Shown piece by piece: positions 10,201-16,278 of a stretch of DNA of 37,047 nucleotides (positions within the stretch are counted from its first letter, which is position 1; the number at the start of each line of letters is the position of its first letter). Position numbers and translations under genes: made by a program. Under the pieces are notes generated by a model. The model was not told where the DNA came from. It saw only the letters and a list, made by a program, of their open reading frames with translations, and did no database searches. This DNA comes from Bacteroidales bacterium (lineage in GTDB: Bacteria > Bacteroidota > Bacteroidia > Bacteroidales > UBA932): assembly GCA_017548445.1 (NCBI GenBank), contig JAFYZZ010000088.1, positions 1-37,047 of the forward strand. The letters are read 5' to 3'.

Positions 10201-12455
10201 TCGTGAAGGGTCTTGCCTTCGTGCATCACCTTGTAATTGATTTTCAGGGAAGGATGGGTGCGGACGGCGCCCGGGCTGCCCAGCTGGATGCTCGTGAGGA
10301 CGAAGCTGTCGCCGACGACGGCGCCGCTGCTCGAGCCGTCCACACGGCTGAACCGGCCCGGAACCCGGTTCTTGACGGAGATGCCGAGCGGCAGGTTCCT
10401 GGACACGGAAACGGATTTCTGGAATTCCAGGGTCTCGCCGGTGGCGTCCGTCACGTGGACGGTAATCACCACGTTGTCGTAATAGTATGTCTCTTTGGGG
10501 CCTGTGAAACCGATTTCAAAATCCCCGGAAGCGGCGAGTTTCAGGTCGCCCTCCCCGATTATCTTGCCGCGGTGCTCGGCCTTCCAGCCGGCCTTGGCGG
10601 TGCCGAGGCTGTGGCCGGAATAGCTGCGGATCACGCCCGAGGCGGTGATCTCGTCGCCCGGCAGGTAGAAGCGGTCGTCGGGTTTCCAGGTCAGGTTGAA
10701 GGTGGGCAGGACGAATTCGTCGGCACGCACGCGCTGGGAAGCGATGCTCCTGCCGTCTTCGAAAACCTCGATGGCGTACATTCCGCCCTTGGCGCCCTTC
10801 TTGAGCACGAATGCGCCGGCCGCGGTGCCGAATTCATTGGTGGTCAGGTCTTCCTCGGCGATCCGCTTGTTCTCGGGGTCGGTAAGGACGGCGTGCAGCT
10901 TGATGCCGGCGGGCCGGGTGGCGTATTCGTAGGTCCCTTCATAAAGCAGGACCTTGTAATGGACCGTCTCGTCCGGATTGAAGGCGCTGCGGTCCGTGAT
11001 CAGCTCGGCGTGATGCCGGGCGGGGTTGTCCGTGCCGACCGTCTCGCGCGTGATGTAGCCGAAGCGATGTTGGGGGGACATCCGCACGCGGCCGCCGATG
11101 CGGGTGACGGCCTGGATGGAAAAGCCCCGGCGATTCTTCTCGATGCGGTTCACGAAGGACTCGGGCAGGTAGGTGAAGCCGTCCATCGGGAGGCTTTCCG
11201 TCCGGGCCACCTCCTTGTCTTCATCGTTGTAGAGGACGAAGACGCAGTCCTTCACCGGCTCGCCGGTCAGGTAGTCTGCCACGTACACGCCGTATCCGTC
11301 CAAGTCGCGTTTGTGGGCGATGGAGAGGGTGTACCTGCGGTATTCGCTTTCCGTCTCCACCTTGCCGCCGGAGCACTTCAGGGTATAGGTCTTGTCATCC
11401 AGGTCGGGCAGTTTCAGGTCCAGGGTGTCCCGGAGGTAGAAACTGTTGCGGGAATTGTTGACCGTCGTGTTGAAGACCTCCTTGCTGCCGTCCAGGATGC
11501 GGACGCGCACGGAAGGGAGATTGCGCACGGCCAGTTCCGGCTTTCCTTTCTCGATGTCGATGTCGATGGCCTGCTGCGTGAGGGTGCCGAAGAGGTCGTC
11601 CACCTTCGTGCAGCACTCGGCGACGGCTTTCTCGTCGCCGGAGAAGCGCTTCCGGTCGGTGATGAGGGCCTCGCAGTCACGGGCGAGCTGGCGGTATTGT
11701 TCGGAAGGTGCCTTTTCGTCGTCCAGCTCCATCTTGCGGGTCGTGAGGACGTTTTCCCGGGCCAGCAGGGCGAAAGCCTTGCCGTCGTACTGACGGGCCA
11801 GTTCCTCCATCCGTTTCTTGGCTTCCTTCCAGGGCATACGCGAGGTCAGGGCATACTCCACGAAGGGTTCCAGAGGGTATCGTTCGGCGAAGTGCTCGCG
11901 CGCGGCCGCCTCGGCTTCCCGGGAACGGCGGTCGGACAGCAGGCTCCAAAGGACATAGTCGTAGTCGTTGGAAAGGCGTTCCGGCAGGATGGAGGAGAAT
12001 ACGTATCCGTTCAGGCCGCTGTCGTTCTCCCAGAATTCGGGATTCTTCGTTTCCTGCAGCCGGTCCTTGTGCTCCTTGACGTATTGGAGGAGGTTCAGGG
12101 TGGAGCTGCTGCCTTTCCGGTTATAGAAGACGGCGACGGGCTCGCCGAACTCTTCGATCTCCTTGTTGGCCTGGCTCCTGAGTTCGTCGCGGAGTTTCCA
12201 GTTGGTGCTGACACGGGCTTGATAGTACTTCCAGCAGGCATCGTAGAAATCCCAGGGGAGTTTCTGTGCCGTGGCTTCTTTCTTGATTCTTTCCAGGATG
12301 TCGGCCTGGTCTTTGGGCTTGTCGGCGTCGACGGCCTTCTCGTACTCGGCCCAGAGTTTGGTGAGGGTGTGGCCGTTCTTGTCCTTGGCGCAGGCTTGGA
12401 ATGTCATATTGCTCAGGGTTAAGAGGATAAGGGAAATCAGTTTAAGCGCTTTCAT
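7251..12455 (-). CDS. Alpha-2-macroglobulin family lipoprotein, no thioester motif
   Basis: This is a 1734-residue protein. The N-terminal signal ends in TFQAC, a plausible lipobox, so it is probably a lipoprotein anchored at the envelope. After a helical N-terminal region come macroglobulin domains. An MG2-type domain lies near 490-590 (ELITDRSAFNPDETVHYKVL). An A2M domain lies near 1050-1110 (WEPFLRSDKDGVVTFNFTTA, then YVQLYAHDKSF). A helical-repeat, thioester-domain-like region follows at about 1285-1600 (ACRNNDGGFGWFPEMSSSP). Bacterial A2Ms are thought to trap attacking proteases in the periplasm. The reactive GCxEQ thioester motif expected before the helical domain is absent; the region reads LPQSDNLLDQSEALF. 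Some bacterial family members lack it. The start lies 12 bp after the folC stop, so the gene is co-transcribed with folC. No pbpC neighbour is present. Confidence 0.9.
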   Translation of the reverse strand: MKALKLISLILLTLSNMTFQACAKDKNGHTLTKLWAEYEKAVDADKPKDQADILERIKKEATAQKLPWDFYDACWKYYQARVSTNWKLRDELRSQANKEIEEFGEPVAVFYNRKGSSSTLNLLQYVKEHKDRLQETKNPEFWENDSGLNGYVFSSILPERLSNDYDYVLWSLLSDRRSREAEAAAREHFAERYPLEPFVEYALTSRMPWKEAKKRMEELARQYDGKAFALLARENVLTTRKMELDDEKAPSEQYRQLARDCEALITDRKRFSGDEKAVAECCTKVDDLFGTLTQQAIDIDIEKGKPELAVRNLPSVRVRILDGSKEVFNTTVNNSRNSFYLRDTLDLKLPDLDDKTYTLKCSGGKVETESEYRRYTLSIAHKRDLDGYGVYVADYLTGEPVKDCVFVLYNDEDKEVARTESLPMDGFTYLPESFVNRIEKNRRGFSIQAVTRIGGRVRMSPQHRFGYITRETVGTDNPARHHAELITDRSAFNPDETVHYKVLLYEGTYEYATRPAGIKLHAVLTDPENKRIAEEDLTTNEFGTAAGAFVLKKGAKGGMYAIEVFEDGRSIASQRVRADEFVLPTFNLTWKPDDRFYLPGDEITASGVIRSYSGHSLGTAKAGWKAEHRGKIIGEGDLKLAASGDFEIGFTGPKETYYYDNVVITVHVTDATGETLEFQKSVSVSRNLPLGISVKNRVPGRFSRVDGSSSGAVVGDSFVLTSIQLGSPGAVRTHPSLKINYKVMHEGKTLHEGTARNGEEMPIDLAGYPSGLYTIEAVAAATGGDGKTYDETESFDVIKAADDDTALDLDVHSFFKEIEDDGKGIALQVGSTTGPTWIVAELYGDGNRLLEKRIVKLAGVRGRDGSLQTIRFDRKPDYPETLTLKLFWFKDSRSFEYSRSTYKPAARFQLPLAFSRFLDTTAPHHDYSFTIRTAEGVEVAATIFDKSTETIQRNVWHSVEPSRRSLPDVDYLDTIGHDYSYARGSDENTRRGMRMLSKSAAGGAVVDMMVMEESAPMARMVEDNAVASYDSVETEEAGESGAPEGENEAIRENFANTIAWEPFLRSDKDGVVTFNFTTADKLSTYYVQLYAHDKSFHNATLRQEMVVTLPVKVAVVQPQFLYEGDRYVARVTLANSKGVPVSGYLSVRFLNGKDYKTAPTVSEKGTRITVPANGSADFSYEISAPRMENLGLLVNFTADNAEFGSDGVFVSMPVQPAVQTITEAHSALLLAGMDRDAVLASLKSQFVNVSGAEASLREISILGMIREAVPEKVLPQSDNLLDQSEALFANYLIDILPGGKLSGATSEQRAEMVKKILACRNNDGGFGWFPEMSSSPILTAVLLERIAEMGDACPEELSNTVYNAAKFLDKSYFGEKGRPVWCGGLSFDEYLHTRALFPEVNFNPHTGWKEMREFKKTVKGYLVPGSKRGLNGRVFEKARRMKTLRSLIEEEEGAALAKAWGISLFTSGRLRSSLKKDVESLLQYAEPHRSGGTYYPNAVMPWRGLLESELYAHALICDLLTDCGHNEVAEGIRLWLMVQKETQQWEDDPAYIQAIGSVLRGTEATLQTKVLALSATTTLPFEQIKAAGNGFTVQRSFSRDGKPLSDGDILHVGDKVVATYSIWNEENRSFVRLTAPRPAAFRPVNQLSGRYGWFARPISITGWVSFSPQGYRSVLADRTEFWFDSYPEEKTSFSEEFFVTQEGVFQSPVPVIESLYAPHYRANDDGHPAITVQP

Positions 12456-12467
12456 AAGGCAGTGTCG

Positions 12468-13697
12468 TTAACCGTGGAACATATCGATGGCCTCTGCTAC
12501 TACAAAATTGCTGCCACCGATATATAAGATGCACCCGGGGGTGTCCTTTGCTGCATCGAGGGCCTGCCGGACACCCTCCCGCACGCTGTTGCAGGGGGTG
12601 CAGTCCAGCCCGGCCATTCCCTCCGCAAGCCGTTCCACGGGCAGGGCGCGTTCCCCCTGCGGGGCGACGAGGAAATACCGCGCACGGGGCGGCATCATCG
12701 GCCGGATGCCGGCGAGGTCCTTGTCGGCCATAATGCCGTAGACGATGACCAGCGGGCGTCCGCTTTCTTCCAGCCTGCGGAAATTGATTTCCAGGGCGGG
12801 GGGATTGTGCCCGATGTCGCAGATGACTTCGGGCTCCGCCTGCAACCGCTCCCAGCGTCCGCGCAGCCCGGTGCGGGCGGCGGTGCGGGCGATGGCCTCG
12901 CGGTCGGCTTCGACGCCGAGCAGGTCCAGGGCGGCGAGGGCCGTCCGCAGGTTGGCCTCCTGGCAGGGGCCGGACAGGTCGGTGGGGAAGAGGTCCGCCG
13001 GGAAATCCTCCGCCCAGAACAGGGGGCAGGGCGCCGCTGCGGCCCGGGCTTCGAACACCGGGGCCGTCTCTTCATCCCTTTCCCCGCAGAGGGCGGGTAC
13101 GCCGGGCTTGAAGATGCCCGCCTTCTCGGCGGCGATCTTGGCCCGCGTGTCGCCCAGCAGGGCGCAGTGGTCCAGCCCGATGCTGGTGACCACGGCCAGT
13201 TCCGGCGTGAGGATGTTCGTGCTGTCCAGCCGTCCGCCCAGCCCGGTTTCGATGACGGCGATATCCACTTCCTGCTGCGCGAACCAGCGGAACGCCAGCC
13301 CGGTGGTAATCTCGAAGAAGGAGAGCCCGTCCAGGTTCTCCCGGGTGAGGAAGCGGAACACGTCCTCGCGCGGGATCATCGACCATCCGCCGTCTTCCAC
13401 GAGCTTTATGCGTTCGCGGAAGTCCGTCAGGTGGGGCGAGGTGTACAGGCCGACCTTGAATCCCGCCGCGGCGAGGGCGGAGGCGAGCATCGAGCAGACG
13501 GAACCCTTGCCGTTGGTGCCGGCCACGTGGACGGCGCGGAATCCCTGCGACGGATGCCCCAGCGCGGCGTCGAAGCGCCGCATCCCTTCCAGCCCCGGCT
13601 TATAGGCGCCGGTGGTGAATCCTGCGGTCTGGACGCTCGGATGCCGCCCGAAAAGATCCTTCAGGAGGGCGTCATATCTGTCTTCGGAGTAAATCAT
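12468..13697 (-). CDS. folC: Folylpolyglutamate synthase / dihydrofolate synthase
   Basis: This is a 409-residue Mur-ligase-family enzyme that adds glutamate to dihydropteroate and to folates, using ATP in the cytosol. The P-loop is GTNGKGS at about 60-66 (HVAGTNGKGSVCSMLASAL). The family signature FFEITTGLAFRWF is followed by IETGLGGRLDSTN and TSIGLDHCALLGDT. The C-terminal ligase domain has DIGHNPPALEINF. I chose ATG 13697 (MIYSEDRYDALLKDLF) rather than the in-frame ATG at 13715, because the latter lies inside the predicted -7 box. It is the first gene of an operon with the alpha-2-macroglobulin-like protein and a small unknown gene. The linkage has no obvious metabolic reason. Confidence 0.96.
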   Translation of the reverse strand: MIYSEDRYDALLKDLFGRHPSVQTAGFTTGAYKPGLEGMRRFDAALGHPSQGFRAVHVAGTNGKGSVCSMLASALAAAGFKVGLYTSPHLTDFRERIKLVEDGGWSMIPREDVFRFLTRENLDGLSFFEITTGLAFRWFAQQEVDIAVIETGLGGRLDSTNILTPELAVVTSIGLDHCALLGDTRAKIAAEKAGIFKPGVPALCGERDEETAPVFEARAAAAPCPLFWAEDFPADLFPTDLSGPCQEANLRTALAALDLLGVEADREAIARTAARTGLRGRWERLQAEPEVICDIGHNPPALEINFRRLEESGRPLVIVYGIMADKDLAGIRPMMPPRARYFLVAPQGERALPVERLAEGMAGLDCTPCNSVREGVRQALDAAKDTPGCILYIGGSNFVVAEAIDMFHG

Positions 13698-13712
13698 TGT
13701 TGCAACTGATTC

Positions 13713-13720
13713 CAAATTTA
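13713..13720 (-). promoter_or_regulatory. -7 box of the folC operon
   Basis: On the minus strand the octamer TAAATTTG is a perfect match to TAnnTTTG. It lies 15 bp before the folC ATG at 13697 and rules out the longer in-frame start at 13715. No clear -33 TTTG was found. Confidence 0.6.
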
Positions 13721-13722
13721 AC

Positions 13723-13730
13723 TAAATTTA
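13723..13730 (+). promoter_or_regulatory. Candidate -7 box of the 13749 gene
   Basis: TAAATTTA matches TAnnTTTG at all but the last base and lies 18 bp before the ATG at 13749. It is interleaved back-to-back with the folC box on the other strand, 2 bp away, so the two divergent promoters probably compete for polymerase. Confidence 0.4.
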
Positions 13731-13748
13731 CACGTTTTTAATCACCGG

Positions 13749-14876
13749 ATGGCAGAAAAAACATCAGCATTGCACGCGGTTTACGTCATCGACGGGGTGC
13801 AGGAGGAGTACACTCCGGCGCAGCTGCTCGATGCCGTGACGGAGCCGGAGGGGCGTCATCCTTTCCCCGGTCCGGTGGACGCGCGTGCCGTGGACGAGAC
13901 CCTGGATCCGGTGTTCCGCGGTGCGGAATTCGACCTGGAACGGGTGGGGGACTGGCTTGACGCCGTCTGTGCCACGCCCAAGCTCCTGCCCCCGGCGGCG
14001 GCCGACAACTACACCCGCGTGCGGGTGGCGTCGGCGCTGCTCGACGCCCTCTGGCGCACGGGCCGCTTCCGCCTGGGAGACCTCCGCCTGGAAGCCGCGT
14101 GGCGCTGGGACGAGGCTCCCGTGGGGGCGCGTGCCGCCTTCTATTCATCCGTGCGGGCGGCCGCCGACTATGTGGACGCCCTCGGGGTGAAGTTCTCCTC
14201 CTACCGCTACGCGCGGACGACCGGTCCTTCCGAACTGCAGCTCCGCACCCGCATCGCGCGGGAGGCCGACGAGGACCAGTACGGATTCGTCAGCGAACCC
14301 TTCAGTTCCGAGCATCCGGTGCTCGGGACGCGCCGTTCCTGCCCGGCCGCGTTTGCGCCCGACCCGCAGAGCTGGGTGGTGTACATCCCGTTCGACACGG
14401 CTGATTTCCGCCTGGGCGGCTCGCTGCTCGCGCAGACCCTGGACCTGGGGGGCGGTCCCTGCCCGCAGATCACGGACGCCGACTATTTCGCCGACTGCTA
14501 CGAGGTGGTCCGCGAACTGGTCGAGGACGGCATCCTGCTGTCCGGCGCCACCGTGGGCGAAGGCGGCCTGCTGCGCGCCGTCCGGCAGATGGCGCAGGGC
14601 TGCGGCCTGACGGTGGACGTCTCGGACATCCTCCAGTCCTACCAGGAGAAGGAACCCGTGCGGGTGCTGTTCTCCGAGATCCCGGGCGTGGTGGTCCAGA
14701 TCCACGACGCCGATTTCGATTACCTCGACGCCGAACTCCTCCTGCAGGACGTGGCGTTCTTCCCGCTGGGACATCCCGTGCCCGGCTCGACGGACGTCCG
14801 CGTGAAAGCCTCGGAGAAGTCCGGCATACAAACCATATTGGAATCCCTGATGCGCAACGCGGAGGGGGAAGACTGA
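13749..14876 (+). CDS. Uncharacterised protein with possible AIR-synthase-like C-terminus
   Basis: This is a 375-residue protein with no signal peptide or membrane segment, so predicted cytosolic. I do not recognise the N-terminal two-thirds. The segment at about 262-347 (LLSGATVGEGGLLRAVRQMA, GCGLTVDVSDIL, VRVLFSEIPGVVVQI, FFPLGHP) resembles the C-terminal AIRS_C domain of PurL/PurM (HDxSDGGL...LFGE...). The catalytic-type HDxSDGG motif is not conserved here (GATVGEGG). It may therefore be a degenerate or repurposed relative, not a working purine enzyme. It lies 6 bp upstream of the PIN-PhoH gene on the same strand, implying an operon. The GC is very high, like its neighbours. The domain call is tentative. 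Confidence 0.6.
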   Translation: MAEKTSALHAVYVIDGVQEEYTPAQLLDAVTEPEGRHPFPGPVDARAVDETLDPVFRGAEFDLERVGDWLDAVCATPKLLPPAAADNYTRVRVASALLDALWRTGRFRLGDLRLEAAWRWDEAPVGARAAFYSSVRAAADYVDALGVKFSSYRYARTTGPSELQLRTRIAREADEDQYGFVSEPFSSEHPVLGTRRSCPAAFAPDPQSWVVYIPFDTADFRLGGSLLAQTLDLGGGPCPQITDADYFADCYEVVRELVEDGILLSGATVGEGGLLRAVRQMAQGCGLTVDVSDILQSYQEKEPVRVLFSEIPGVVVQIHDADFDYLDAELLLQDVAFFPLGHPVPGSTDVRVKASEKSGIQTILESLMRNAEGED

Positions 14877-14882
14877 TAACCT

Positions 14883-16223
14883 ATGGGCAAACCCAAGATT
14901 TTCGTGCTGGATACCAACATCATCCTGCACGACCACAAAGCTATCCGCAAATTCAAGGACAACGACCTCGTGATCCCGATCGCCGTGATCGAGGAGGTGG
15001 ACAAGTTCAAGAAAGGCACCGACACCCTTTCCTACAATGCTCGCGGTTTTATGCGCGACATCGACAGGATCACCAGCGGCAAGAGTTTCGGCGAGGAGGG
15101 CCTTCCCATCGGCAAGGGCCTGGGTCGCATCAAGGTGGAGCCGAACCATCCTTTCGAACCTCCCTTCGACGCCCTGTTCATCGACGACACGCAGGACCAC
15201 CGCATCCTTTCCACGGCGATGTGGGTGCGCGACACGCATCCCGACAAGTTCGTGGCGCTGGTCACCAAGGACATCAACCTCCGGATGAAGGCCAAGGCGG
15301 CCGGGATGGAGGTGCAGGACTACCTGACCGACAAGGTCGAGGACCAGCGCATCGAGGAGGCGCAGCGCGAGGTGCAGACCATCACGCTGGAGGGTTCCGT
15401 GATGCAGGAACTGGCCTTCGGACCGGACAATTCCGTGGCGTGGAAGCGCGTCCTCAAGACGAAGCCCGGCCCGAACCAGATGTTCATCTTCCGCTGGGAA
15501 GACGACCGCGCCGCCTCCGTGTGCGCCCGCTATGACGCCGGACGCGACCGCATCGTGCTCGTGAAGGGCCGGGAGGCGTACGGCATCCGGCCGCGCAACG
15601 ACGAGCAGAAGCTGGCCCTGGACGCCCTGCTGAACCCGAAGGTGGAGCTGGTCTCGCTGACGGGCGGGGCGGGCACCGGCAAGACGCTGCTTGCGCTGGC
15701 CGCCGCCCTCGAGCAGGAGAAGGAATACGACCAGATCATTCTCTCCCGTCCGACCGTCATCCTGGGCAACCAGGACCTGGGTTTCCTGCCGGGCGACCAG
15801 AAGCAGAAGATGGGTCCCTTCCTGCAGCCCCTGATGGACAACCTCGGCGTGATCAAGAGCCAGTACCGTCCCACCTCCAAGGAGGCGCAGCGCATCGACG
15901 CGATGCTCACGCAGGAGAAACTGGTCATCGAGCCGCTGGCCTACATCCGCGGCCGGAGCCTGGGCCGCTGCTTCTTCATCATCGACGAGGCCCAGAACCT
16001 CACCCCGCACGAGGTGAAGACCATCATCACCCGGGCGGGCGAGGGTACGAAGATGGTGTTCACGGGCGACATCTTCCAGATCGACCAGCCTTACCTGGAC
16101 CAATGGTCCAACGGTCTGACGCACCTGGGCGAGAAAATGGCCGGCCAGCCGGTGTTCCAGCACGTCTTCCTGCGCAAGGGCGAGCGGAGCGCGCTCTCCG
16201 AACTTGCCGCAAAATTGCTATAA
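14883..16223 (+). CDS. PIN-PhoH family ribonuclease/ATPase
   Basis: This is a 446-residue fusion of an N-terminal PIN nuclease domain and a C-terminal PhoH ATPase, the PhoH2-type architecture associated with RNA unwinding and cleavage. The PIN domain begins FVLDTNIILHDHKAI, with the first acidic residue in LDTN; further acidic residues appear in EEVDKFKKG and in the TKDINLR segment. Walker A is GGAGTGKT at about 260-267. Walker B is FFIIDEAQN at about 364-372. The sensor-type motif FTGDIFQID follows. It is the second gene after the 13749 gene, with a 6-bp gap. In other Bacteroidetes these are stand-alone conserved genes; the toxin-antitoxin version has a small upstream antitoxin, which this 375-residue neighbour does not resemble. 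Confidence 0.95.
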   Translation: MGKPKIFVLDTNIILHDHKAIRKFKDNDLVIPIAVIEEVDKFKKGTDTLSYNARGFMRDIDRITSGKSFGEEGLPIGKGLGRIKVEPNHPFEPPFDALFIDDTQDHRILSTAMWVRDTHPDKFVALVTKDINLRMKAKAAGMEVQDYLTDKVEDQRIEEAQREVQTITLEGSVMQELAFGPDNSVAWKRVLKTKPGPNQMFIFRWEDDRAASVCARYDAGRDRIVLVKGREAYGIRPRNDEQKLALDALLNPKVELVSLTGGAGTGKTLLALAAALEQEKEYDQIILSRPTVILGNQDLGFLPGDQKQKMGPFLQPLMDNLGVIKSQYRPTSKEAQRIDAMLTQEKLVIEPLAYIRGRSLGRCFFIIDEAQNLTPHEVKTIITRAGEGTKMVFTGDIFQIDQPYLDQWSNGLTHLGEKMAGQPVFQHVFLRKGERSALSELAAKLL

Positions 16224-16245
16224 TGAGTTTTTTATCGTAAATTCG
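16215..16245 (+). promoter_or_regulatory. Candidate promoter of ppdK
   Basis: TTG at 16215-16217, a 20-bp spacer and TAAATTCG at 16238-16245 fit the Bacteroidetes -33/-7 form, with one mismatch in TAnnTTTG. The predicted leader is about 30 bases. The -33 element lies within the last codons of the PhoH gene. Confidence 0.5.
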
Positions 16246-16278
16246 CGGCGCGAAATTAATTACTAGACCTGATATTGT

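Noticed and set aside
14883..16223. PIN-PhoH as part of a toxin-antitoxin pair
   Set aside because: The upstream gene encodes a 375-residue protein unlike the small antitoxins of PhoH2 systems, and PIN-PhoH genes are widespread stand-alone genes.
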